Assembly (NCBI RefSeq): GCF_024448695.1
Contig: NZ_JAMOHY010000030.1
Location: 1 to 36,572 of the forward strand
DNA length: 36,572 bases
Source: Stutzerimonas stutzeri
Lineage (GTDB): Bacteria; Pseudomonadota; Gammaproteobacteria; Pseudomonadales; Pseudomonadaceae
Direction: 5' to 3'
Shown here: piece by piece, positions 1 to 7,143 of the stretch
How the letters are laid out: every line of letters starts with the position of its first letter
Numbering within the stretch: position 1 is the stretch's first letter
Notes under the pieces: model-generated
The model's database searches: none
What the model was told of the DNA's origin: nothing
What the model saw: only the letters and a program-made list of their open reading frames with translations
Made by a program: the position numbers and the translations under genes

Positions 1-20
1 CCGCCCGAGGGCGGTTTTTT
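1..20 (+). terminator. Rho-independent terminator at window edge
   Basis: A short GC-rich hairpin (CCGCCC, loop GAG, GGGCGG-type arm) is followed by six T on the plus strand. It would end a plus-strand transcript entering from outside the window and faces the end of glcB. It may be bidirectional, but the bases to its left are not visible. Confidence 0.6.
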
Positions 21-38
21 CTGACGCAGCTGCGCGGG

Positions 39-2219
39 TTACAGGCCGTTCTTGGCCTTGAACTCGCGACGGCGGCGGTGCAGTACCGGCTCGGTGTAGC
101 CGTTGGGCTGCTTGGTGCCTTCAAGGACCAGCTCCAGAGCAGCCTGGAAGGCCACGCTGTTGTCGAAGTCCGGTGCCATCGGGCGGTACAGTGGATCACC
201 TTCGTTCTGGCGGTCAACCACCGGCGCCATGCGCTTGAGGCTTTCGACGACCTGCTCCTGGGTGACCACACCGTGGCGCATCCAGTTGGCCACGTGCTGG
301 CTGGAGATGCGCAGGGTGGCGCGGTCTTCCATCAGGGCGATGTCATTGATGTCCGGCACCTTGGAACAACCTACGCCCTGCTCGACCCAGCGGACCATGT
401 AGCCGAGGATGCCCTGCGAGTTGTTGTCCAGCTCGTTGCGCTTTTCCTCGTCGCTCCAGTTGGTGTCCTTGGCCAGCGGGATGGTCAGGATGTCGTCTAC
501 CGAGGCTTTGGTGCGCTTGGCCAGTTCGGCCTGACGGGCGAACACGTCGACCTTGTGGTAGTGCATGGCGTGCAGCGTGGCGGCGGTCGGCGACGGGACC
601 CAGGCGGTGTTGGCGCCGGCCATGGGGTGGCCAATTTTCTGCTCGAGCATGTTCGCCATCAGGTCAGGCATGGCCCACATGCCCTTGCCGATCTGCGCCT
701 TACCCTGCAGGCCACAGGCCAGGCCGACGTCGACGTTGTTGTCCTCGTAGGAGCTGATCCACTTCTCGCCCTTCATGGCGGCCTTGCGTACCACCGGGCC
801 GGCTTCCATGGAGGTGTGGATCTCGTCGCCGGTGCGGTCGAGGAAGCCGGTGTTGATGAATACCACGCGCTCGCGCGCTTCCTTGATGCAGGCTTTGAGG
901 TTGATCGAGGTGCGGCGCTCTTCGTCCATGATGCCGACTTTCAGGGTGTTGCGTGGCAGCTTGAGCACGTCTTCGACGCGGCCGAAGAGTTCGGTGGCGA
1001 AGGCCACTTCTTCCGGGCCGTGCATCTTCGGCTTAACGATGTAGACCGAGCCGGTGCGAGTGTTCTTGCGGCTGGTGTTGCCGTTGAGGTTGTGCATGGC
1101 GGCGAGGCTGGTGAACAGGCCGTCCATGATGCCTTCCGGTACTTCGTTGCCTTCCTTGTCGAGGATGGCGTCGTTGGTCATCAGGTGACCGACGTTGCGG
1201 ATGAACAGCAGGGAGCGACCGTGCAGGGTCAGTTCGCCGTTGCCGTCAGCCTTGGTGTAGACGCGGTCCGGGTTCATCGCGCGGGTGATGCGCTTGCCGC
1301 CTTTTTCCAGGTCTTCGACCAGATCGCCCTTCATCAGGCCGAGCCAGTTGCGGTAGACGATGGTCTTGTCGTCGGCATCGACGGCGGCGATGGAATCTTC
1401 GCAGTCCATGATGGTGGTCAGCGCCGATTCCATCAGGATGTCTTTGACGCCGGCAGCGTCGGTCTGGCCGATGGCGCTGGTCGGGTCGATCTGAATCTCG
1501 AAGTGGATGCCGTTGTGCTTGAGCAGTACGGCGATCGGCGCGTTGGCATCGCCCTGGAAGCCGAGCAGCAGTTGCGGGTCTTTCAGGCCGGTGGTGCTGC
1601 CGTCCTTTAGGGAAACGACCAGCTTGCCGCCTTCGATGCGGTAGCCGGTGGAGTCTGCGTGGGAGCCGCTTTCCAGCGCTGCGGCTTCATCCAGAAAGGC
1701 GCGGGCGTAGGCGATGACCTTGTTGCCGCGAACTTCGTTGTAGCCTGGGCCCTTGCTGGCGCCACCTTCTTCGGAGATGGCGTCGGTGCCGTAGAGCGCG
1801 TCATACAGCGAGCCCCAGCGGGCGTTGGCGGCGTTCAGGGCGAAACGGGCGTTCATGATCGGCACTACCAGCTGCGGGCCGGCCATGCGGGTGATTTCTT
1901 CGTCGACGTTCTGGGTTGTAGCTTGGAAGTCTTCGACTTCCGGCAGCAGATAGCCGATTTCCTGCAGGAACGCCTTGTATGCAACGGCGTCATGGGCCTG
2001 ACCGGCGCGAGCCTGGTGCCAGGCATCGATCTGTGCCTGCAGATCGTCACGTTTGGCCAGCAGCGCGCGGTTCTTCGGCGCCAGATCGTGGATGACGCTG
2101 TCGGCGCCAGCCCAGAAGGCGGCGGCATCGACGCCGGTACCAGGAATCGCTTCGTTGTTGACGAAGTCATACAGGACTTTGGCGACCTGCAGGCCACCGA
2201 CTTGAACGCGCTCAGTCAT
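39..2219 (-). CDS. glcB: Malate synthase G
   Basis: Condenses glyoxylate with acetyl-CoA to malate and CoA in the cytoplasm, the second step of the glyoxylate shunt. It is needed for growth on acetate, fatty acids and C2 compounds. The 726-residue product has the usual length of the monomeric G isoform (about 720) and reads as malate synthase throughout, including [12 protein letters not shown] and the [15 protein letters not shown] segment of the TIM-barrel active site. The start is the ATG at 2219, giving [12 protein letters not shown]: a GAGG lies 9 nt upstream and this matches known family N-termini, so the longer reading from 2231 is not used. The gene stands alone, with its promoter in the 178-bp gap before rarD. 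Its activity links to the beta-oxidation acyl-CoA dehydrogenases elsewhere in the window through acetyl-CoA. Confidence 0.97.
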   Translation of the reverse strand: MTERVQVGGLQVAKVLYDFVNNEAIPGTGVDAAAFWAGADSVIHDLAPKNRALLAKRDDLQAQIDAWHQARAGQAHDAVAYKAFLQEIGYLLPEVEDFQATTQNVDEEITRMAGPQLVVPIMNARFALNAANARWGSLYDALYGTDAISEEGGASKGPGYNEVRGNKVIAYARAFLDEAAALESGSHADSTGYRIEGGKLVVSLKDGSTTGLKDPQLLLGFQGDANAPIAVLLKHNGIHFEIQIDPTSAIGQTDAAGVKDILMESALTTIMDCEDSIAAVDADDKTIVYRNWLGLMKGDLVEDLEKGGKRITRAMNPDRVYTKADGNGELTLHGRSLLFIRNVGHLMTNDAILDKEGNEVPEGIMDGLFTSLAAMHNLNGNTSRKNTRTGSVYIVKPKMHGPEEVAFATELFGRVEDVLKLPRNTLKVGIMDEERRTSINLKACIKEARERVVFINTGFLDRTGDEIHTSMEAGPVVRKAAMKGEKWISSYEDNNVDVGLACGLQGKAQIGKGMWAMPDLMANMLEQKIGHPMAGANTAWVPSPTAATLHAMHYHKVDVFARQAELAKRTKASVDDILTIPLAKDTNWSDEEKRNELDNNSQGILGYMVRWVEQGVGCSKVPDINDIALMEDRATLRISSQHVANWMRHGVVTQEQVVESLKRMAPVVDRQNEGDPLYRPMAPDFDNSVAFQAALELVLEGTKQPNGYTEPVLHRRRREFKAKNGL

Positions 2220-2245
2220 TACTCGCCTCACTTGGTTTTGCTGAA

Positions 2246-2292
2246 ATCGGTCGGACCGATATCTCGTGTAGTCCGGGCCGACCGATACTACA
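2246..2292 (-). promoter_or_regulatory. glcB operator region with two palindromes
   Basis: Two inverted repeats lie upstream of glcB. ATCGGTC-G-GACCGAT (2246-2260) is a perfect 7-bp dyad centred about 34 nt before the start codon. TGTAGT (2267-2272) and ACTACA (2287-2292) form a second dyad with a 14-bp spacer, and a further GACCGAT copy lies at 2280-2286 inside that spacer. From memory, TGTAGT/ACTACA resembles the operator of RccR, the RpiR-family regulator of glyoxylate-shunt genes in pseudomonads. Assignment to RccR is inference; the repeats are seen directly. A TAGTAT on the minus strand overlaps the element and could be a -10. Confidence 0.55.
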
Positions 2293-2397
2293 TGAAGCGC
2301 AGGGGAAAATCAGTCCACTCAAGGGCGCTGCGTTCAGTGCCTGTCGAGGCATTGTGTATCTTTCATTCGGCTCGACGTTCAGCTTGAAAGCCGGCGT

Positions 2398-3285
2398 TCA
2401 CGCCGTTTTGCGCATGATGCGCCAGGCGTCGTAGCTGTATACGGCCAGCCCCGCCCAGATGAAGATAAAGGCCAGTTGGCGGTCGGCGGGGAAGGGTTCG
2501 TGATAGACCCACACGGCCAGGATCAGCAACAGGGTCGGCGTGATGTACTGCAGGAAACCCAGGGTCGAGTAGGGCAGGTGGCGAGCCGCCGCGTTGAAGC
2601 ACAGCAGCGGAATCAGCGTCACCGGCCCGGCTGCCATCAGCCAGAGGGCGTCTGTGGTGCGCCAGAACGCCGGCTCGGTGCTCGTACCGCTGCCGAAAAA
2701 CAGCAGCCAGACCAGCGCCAGCGGCAACAGCAGCCAGGTTTCCACCACCAAGCCGGGCAATGCTGCCACGGGAGCCTGCTTGCGCAGCAGGCCGTAGCTG
2801 CCGAAGCTCAGCGCTAGTGCAATCGACACCCAGGGAAATTCGCCCAGGGTGATCAGTTGCAGCGCCACTCCGAGCGCCGCCATCGCCACCGCCAGCCACT
2901 GCAGGGGGCGTAACCGCTCGCGCAGGATCAGCAGACCCAGCATCACGTTGACCAGCGGGTTGATGTAGTAGCCCAGACTCGCCTCGACCATGTGGTTGTT
3001 GTTCACTGCCCAGACATAGATCAGCCAATTGCTGGCGATCAGCACGCTGGAAATCATCAGCACGCCGATTCTTTTCGGATGCGCCAGCAGCTCCTGCCAC
3101 CATCCCGGATGTTTCCAGAGCAGCAGCACCAGGGCGCCGAACAGCGCCGACCAGATGGCGCGCTGGGTGACGATTTCCAGCGCAGCGTATTGCTCGACGG
3201 CTTTGAAATACAGCGGGAAGAGACCCCAGATAGAGAAAGTCGTCAGCCCCAGCAGATACCCCTTGCGCAAATCGGCGGTAGCCAT
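2398..3285 (-). CDS. rarD: RarD family EamA/DMT transporter
   Basis: Inner-membrane protein of the drug/metabolite transporter superfamily, RarD subfamily (two EamA repeats, about ten transmembrane helices). The 295 residues begin MATADLRKGYLLGL and contain the RarD-type segments WGLFPLYFKA and VYVWAVN-like NWLIYVWAVNNN, then alternating hydrophobic helices up to about residue 285. E. coli RarD is of similar length and was linked to chloramphenicol resistance by name only; the substrate is unknown. The gene is on the same strand as glcB and 178 bp upstream of it, but glcB has its own operator region, so they are probably separate units. The gap towards the divergent SDR gene (3286-3480) shows no confident promoter motif. 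Confidence 0.88.
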   Translation of the reverse strand: MATADLRKGYLLGLTTFSIWGLFPLYFKAVEQYAALEIVTQRAIWSALFGALVLLLWKHPGWWQELLAHPKRIGVLMISSVLIASNWLIYVWAVNNNHMVEASLGYYINPLVNVMLGLLILRERLRPLQWLAVAMAALGVALQLITLGEFPWVSIALALSFGSYGLLRKQAPVAALPGLVVETWLLLPLALVWLLFFGSGTSTEPAFWRTTDALWLMAAGPVTLIPLLCFNAAARHLPYSTLGFLQYITPTLLLILAVWVYHEPFPADRQLAFIFIWAGLAVYSYDAWRIMRKTA

Positions 3286-3480
3286 GGATGTCCAGAATCA
3301 GGCAGTGAAGAGCTGGCCATTCTGCGCCTGATAATCGATGCCTGTCTGCCGTTGTGAGCGTGCCCGGAGCACTCGTGAAGCATCTGCAAACAGGCGCCGT
3401 TGAACCGCAGCGGCACGCGGGCCGTCACAGATAGCAACGTAGAGCTGCCGTCGCGGCCTGTCAGCCACACGAGGTGCACG

Positions 3481-4248
3481 ATGAAACTGCTGAACAGCAT
3501 TGCACTGGTCACCGGCAGTTCCCAGGGTATAGGCCGCGGTATTGCCGTGCGGCTGGCCGAAGAGGGCGCCGATCTGGTCATCCATGGCCGGGAAGATGGC
3601 AGCGAGGCGCAGGAGACCGTCGAGCAGGTTCGCGCGCTGGGGCGCCGGGCCTGCTTCATCGCTGCCGATATCGGCGTTGTCGCCCAGTGCCGCCATTTGG
3701 TGAGCGAGGCGATCACACGGATGGGGCGGCTCGACATCCTGGTCAACAACGCCGGTATGCAGACACACAGCCCGTTTCTCGATACCGAGGAGGCTGATTA
3801 TGACCAGGTGCTGAACGTCAACCTGCGCGGCCCGTTCTTTCTTGCCCAGGCTTTTGTGCGGCATTTACGCGACAGCGGGCGTGGCGGGCGGATCATCAAC
3901 AACAGCTCGGTTCACGAAGAGCTGCCGTTTCCCAACTTCACCAGCTATTGCGCCAGCAAGGGCGGATTGAAGATGTTCATGCGTAACCTGGCAATCGAGC
4001 TGGCGCCGCTGGGCATCACGGTCAACAACGTCGCACCTGGGGCGATCGAGACGCCGATCAACCGCGCCCTGATGAACCGACCGGACAAGCTCGCCAGGCT
4101 GCTTGCCAACATCCCCGCCGGGCGCCTCGGGCAGCCGCGGGATGTGGCCGGTGCGGTGGCCTTTCTCGCCTCTGAAGAAGCCGGCTACATCACGGGTACT
4201 ACACTGGTAATAGATGGCGGACTGCTATGGAACTACAGCGAACAATGA
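3481..4248 (+). CDS. SDR family oxidoreductase, glucose 1-dehydrogenase-like
   Basis: Classical short-chain dehydrogenase of 255 residues. The Rossmann motif TGSSQGIG is at residues 11-18, NNAG at 89-92, and the catalytic set Ser143, Tyr156, Lys160 (YCASK) is complete. The family C-terminal pattern around GYITGTTLVIDGG is present, and overall it reads like Bacillus-type NAD(P)-dependent glucose 1-dehydrogenase. The start ATG at 3481 has GAGG 8 nt upstream; the in-frame extension back to 3400 lacks support. It overlaps the trehalase gene by 4 bp, so the two are translationally coupled. This suggests a soluble enzyme oxidising the glucose released by trehalase, which would be distinct from the periplasmic PQQ route. 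Substrate is inferred from family and neighbour; another sugar or polyol is possible. Confidence 0.85.
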   Translation: MKLLNSIALVTGSSQGIGRGIAVRLAEEGADLVIHGREDGSEAQETVEQVRALGRRACFIAADIGVVAQCRHLVSEAITRMGRLDILVNNAGMQTHSPFLDTEEADYDQVLNVNLRGPFFLAQAFVRHLRDSGRGGRIINNSSVHEELPFPNFTSYCASKGGLKMFMRNLAIELAPLGITVNNVAPGAIETPINRALMNRPDKLARLLANIPAGRLGQPRDVAGAVAFLASEEAGYITGTTLVIDGGLLWNYSEQ

Positions 4249-5840
4249 GCGATATCGAACCGAGCCCCTTCAACTACGATATTCACGCGGTGTCGGCTGC
4301 CGACACCCTGACACCTGCGCAGCGCTATCAGGAGCTGTTCATCGCGGTGCAGCTGGAGCGCGTTTTTCCCGACAGCAAGACGTTCGTCGATTGCGCGCCG
4401 CGCATGCACCCCGAGTTGATTCTGCAGGTCTACCGGACGCGCTGTGACGAGCCGGATTTCGACCTGCCGGCCTTCGTCGCCGAGCATTTCAGTCCCTTTG
4501 ACGTGCCGCCCAAGAACTTCGTCGCCAACCCGGATGACAGCCTGAGCGAGCATATCGACAGGCTCTGGCCCGTGCTGACCCGGCATCCGCAGGAACATCC
4601 GGCGCATTCCTCGCTGCTGCCGCTGCCGCATGACTATGTGGTGCCGGGCGGGCGCTTCACCGAGCTGTATTACTGGGATTCGTACTTCACCATGCTGGGG
4701 CTGGATGAGAGCGGGCATTGCGAGCTGCTGCGGTCCATGGCCGACAATTTCGCCTACCTGATCGACACCTACGGGCATGTGCCCAACGGCAACCGCACCT
4801 ATTACCTGGGCCGCTCGCAGCCGCCGGTGTTCGCGTTGATGACCGATCTGTTCGAGGAGAGCGGCGTGTATCGCGCCAGCGACTACCTACCGCAATTGTT
4901 TAAGGAGCATGCTTTCTGGACCGAGGGGGGCGATCAGCTAAAACCGGGCGAAGCGCATCGACGCTGCGTCTGCCTGGGCGATGGCAGCGTGCTCAATCGC
5001 TACTGGGATGAATACGACACCCCGCGTGAAGAGGCCTATCACGAAGACATCGAGACCGCACGCCTGTCGGGTCGTCCGGTACATGAGGTCTACCGAGATC
5101 TGCGTGCCGGCTCCGAGTCCGGCTGGGATTTCAGCTCCCGCTGGCTGGACGACTCCGAACGGCTGTCGAGTATCCGTACCACCCGCATCATTCCGGTGGA
5201 CCTGAACTGCTTTCTCTACAAACTGGAATGCCAGATCGCCCGGCTCAGCGAGGTGAAGGGACAGGACGAACGCGCCGAGATCTTCCGCCAGCGAGCCTCG
5301 GCGCGCCTGGCAGCCATCGATCACTATCTGTGGAATGAGCACGAGGGCGCCTATTTCGACTACGACTGGACGCTGCAGGTACAGCGCAACAATCTCACGG
5401 CAGCGACCGTTACGCCCCTGTTCGTGCAGGCCGCCAGTGCCACGCAGGCCGGGCGTGTGGCCGATATCGTGCGCCGTCGTCTGCTTGCCCCTGGCGGGCT
5501 GGCGACCACCGAGAGCAGTGCCAGCAGCGAGCAGTGGGATCGCCCCAACGGCTGGGCACCCTTGCAGTGGATGGCTATTCGCGGGTTACAGCATTACGGC
5601 CATGATGCGCTGGCGTTGCAGATCGAGGATCGCTGGCTGAGCATCGTCGCCTACCTGTTCGAGCGGGAAGGCAAGTTGGTGGAGAAGTATGTCCTGCGCC
5701 AATGTGCCGACCATGCAGGAGGCGGCGAGTATCCGCTGCAGGACGGGTTCGGCTGGACCAACGGTGTCACCCGCAAACTGATGCAGGAAGATCCCGCTCA
5801 CGAGGCAAACCGCTGTCGGGCCGGGTTCTGTGCGGACTAG
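4245..5840 (+). CDS. treF: Cytoplasmic alpha,alpha-trehalase TreF
   Basis: Glycoside hydrolase family 37 enzyme splitting trehalose into two glucose. The 531 residues carry signature 1, PGGRFTELYYWDSY, at 134-147; the catalytic-acid region AGSESGWDFSSRW with Asp295; signature 2, QWDRPNGWAPLQ; and the C-terminal GGGEYPLQDGFGWTNG. No signal peptide is present, so it is the cytoplasmic TreF type and not periplasmic TreA. The ATG at 4245 overlaps the SDR stop (ATGA). An upstream in-frame ATG at 4227 would add six residues and cannot be excluded, since neither has a strong Shine-Dalgarno. Trehalose is an osmoprotectant in pseudomonads, so the pair probably recycles it after osmotic stress (inference). 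Confidence 0.93.
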   Translation: MSDIEPSPFNYDIHAVSAADTLTPAQRYQELFIAVQLERVFPDSKTFVDCAPRMHPELILQVYRTRCDEPDFDLPAFVAEHFSPFDVPPKNFVANPDDSLSEHIDRLWPVLTRHPQEHPAHSSLLPLPHDYVVPGGRFTELYYWDSYFTMLGLDESGHCELLRSMADNFAYLIDTYGHVPNGNRTYYLGRSQPPVFALMTDLFEESGVYRASDYLPQLFKEHAFWTEGGDQLKPGEAHRRCVCLGDGSVLNRYWDEYDTPREEAYHEDIETARLSGRPVHEVYRDLRAGSESGWDFSSRWLDDSERLSSIRTTRIIPVDLNCFLYKLECQIARLSEVKGQDERAEIFRQRASARLAAIDHYLWNEHEGAYFDYDWTLQVQRNNLTAATVTPLFVQAASATQAGRVADIVRRRLLAPGGLATTESSASSEQWDRPNGWAPLQWMAIRGLQHYGHDALALQIEDRWLSIVAYLFEREGKLVEKYVLRQCADHAGGGEYPLQDGFGWTNGVTRKLMQEDPAHEANRCRAGFCAD

Positions 5841-5861
5841 GTTGAACGTGACCCGGTCCCG

Positions 5862-6362
5862 TCAGGGTTTGCTTCGATACGGGTTGCTGGTGGCTTCTGG
5901 CAGATTCAGCGTGCCTTTCTCGACGAAGCGCTGGGTGCCGAACAGTCCCCCGGCCAGCTTGCCGCGCAGCACATAAGGCACCTCATCCTGACCGAAGCGC
6001 TCGGCCAGCCCGAACGCCTGGCGCGCCGCGGAGAAGGCCGAGACGGTCACTGGCACCTGCAACAGGCTTTCACCGAAGCGCGGTACGCTGCCCTGATCGG
6101 CGCTGACGCCGCTTGCCAGGCGTCGACCGTTGACCTCCAGCTCAAGCGCCACGCCGTTATAGTCGAGGGCGATGTCATTGGGGTTCTGCACCCGTAGTTT
6201 CACCAGCATGCGCAACTCCAGGCCTTCGCCGGGCAACGGCTCGATACCGGCGACCTGCACATTCAATGGGTCGCGTGGGGTGAGCAGCGCGCAGGCACTC
6301 AGGCTCAGCAGCAGGCTGACAAACAACAGGCGGGCAGCGGCAGTGAGGGGGCGCATCGACAT
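5862..6362 (-). CDS. LEA type 2 family lipoprotein (WHy domain)
   Basis: Predicted lipoprotein of 166 residues. The N-terminus MSMRPLTAAARLLFVSLLL ends in the lipobox LSAC, so Cys is expected to be acylated and the protein anchored in the envelope. The rest is one LEA_2/WHy-type beta domain: a hydrophobic strand with LRVQNPNDIALDYNGVALEL, which is the characteristic N-P-N segment of the family, then VPVTVSAF and a C-terminal strand. The ATG at 6362 has AAGAGGT 8 nt upstream, which rules out the longer reading from 6413. It converges with treF, 21 bp apart. WHy domains are linked to desiccation and stress tolerance in some bacteria; the exact role here is unknown. Confidence 0.85.
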   Translation of the reverse strand: MSMRPLTAAARLLFVSLLLSLSACALLTPRDPLNVQVAGIEPLPGEGLELRMLVKLRVQNPNDIALDYNGVALELEVNGRRLASGVSADQGSVPRFGESLLQVPVTVSAFSAARQAFGLAERFGQDEVPYVLRGKLAGGLFGTQRFVEKGTLNLPEATSNPYRSKP

Positions 6363-6565
6363 CGGGACCTCTTTACAGTCGAATTCCGGGATTGGCCGAC
6401 AGCGCTGTGACACAGCCAGCCCTGCCTCAGTGTACAGACCGCGGGAAAGCCCGGATCACTCCATGTTCGACTTTCAGCGAATGGTAACGGCTGGTTTTAT
6501 CTGGGATGGTTAGCTTGCTAAGCGTAAGTTTGGCGGTGCGTATGGCTCACAAGGCGACTCGCATC

Positions 6566-6614
6566 GACGCAGCAGGACTGGCCCGACCCTGGCCAGTCGC
6601 GTCTTCTTCCTTTT
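6566..6614 (+). terminator. Terminator-like hairpin in the 428-bp gap
   Basis: GACTGGCC (6576-6583) and GGCCAGTC (6591-6598) form a perfect 8-bp stem with a 7-nt loop. Flanking GACGC (6566-6570) and GCGTC (6599-6603) extend it after a 5-nt bulge, and a pyrimidine tract TTCTTCCTTTT follows. It is oriented to end a plus-strand transcript, yet no plus-strand gene lies just upstream. It could be the 3' end of a small RNA or part of a leader for the YqaE gene. Confidence 0.4.
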
Positions 6615-6660
6615 GCGCTTTATTGCGCCCCGGTGACCCAAACGGTTGCCGCCGGTTCGA

Positions 6661-6698
6661 CAACCGCTGCTCCGGCAGCGGTTGGCGCTTTCTTTTTT
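6661..6698 (+). terminator. Rho-independent terminator-like hairpin before yqaE
   Basis: A perfect 10-bp stem (6661-6670 with 6675-6684) closes a TCCG loop and is followed by GCGC and TTTCTTTTTT. It is a convincing intrinsic terminator for plus-strand transcription, 93 nt upstream of the YqaE start. The rest of the gap 6363-6790 holds no credible protein gene. The only other structure I see in it is the small dyad TTAGC-TT-GCTAA at 6510-6521. Confidence 0.5.
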
Positions 6699-6790
6699 GC
6701 CATGACGTTCATCTCGCCCGGCCACCACGGAACCCCGCAGCAGTGTTCGGGTCGATTCAGCGTGGGTTTTCTGCTGAGAGGAGATTGAAG

Positions 6791-6949
6791 ATGGACCTGC
6801 TGCGCATACTGATTGCGATTCTTTTGCCCCCTCTGGGTGTTTTTCTTCAGGTCGGTTTTGCCGGCGCCTTCTGGCTGAACATTCTGCTGACGCTGCTGGG
6901 CTACATTCCCGGGATCGTGCACGCAGTCTGGATCATCGCCCGTCGCTAG
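6791..6949 (+). CDS. YqaE/Pmp3 family small membrane protein
   Basis: A 52-residue hydrophobic protein with two membrane helices, roughly residues 3-22 and 27-48, starting MDLLRILIAILLPPLGVFL and ending ARR. The ILLPPLGVFLQVG and LLGYIPGIVHA segments are diagnostic of the UPF0057/Pmp3 proteolipid family. Family members in yeast and plants affect membrane potential and salt tolerance; in bacteria several are stress induced. The start is set by GAGGAG 7 nt upstream of ATG 6791. The frame stays open upstream to 6506, but that stretch has no protein-like character and crosses a terminator-like hairpin. Confidence 0.9.
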   Translation: MDLLRILIAILLPPLGVFLQVGFAGAFWLNILLTLLGYIPGIVHAVWIIARR

Positions 6950-7143
6950 ACCTGTGACCGCTACCGCTCAGGATGTAGCTTTCGCGGCGCTATGGGCTTG
7001 CCATAAGGTCAATGATAAAGTCGCCAGCCGGCCTATTTCACGCGAAACACTTTGAACAGGTCGGGATCAGGCATTCACCTCCTGGGCTTGTTACCTTTTG
7101 GCAGCCGAGCCAGGCGCACGCGAAGTGACCGGAAAGGAATCAC

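Noticed and set aside
78..1610. A 510-codon frame antisense to glcB
   Set aside because: It is a mirror of the malate synthase codons, with His/Val/Gly-rich composition and no recognisable domain.
6620..6703. Minus-strand small frame MAKKKAPTAAG... of 27 codons in the 6363-6790 gap
   Set aside because: Its first codons coincide with the T-tract and hairpin of a terminator-like element, it lacks a clear ribosome site, and it is very short.
6506..6790. Upstream in-frame extension of the YqaE protein
   Set aside because: It crosses two terminator-like hairpins, reads as low-quality Arg/Pro/Cys-rich sequence, and the internal ATG has a strong GAGGAG and gives the exact family length.
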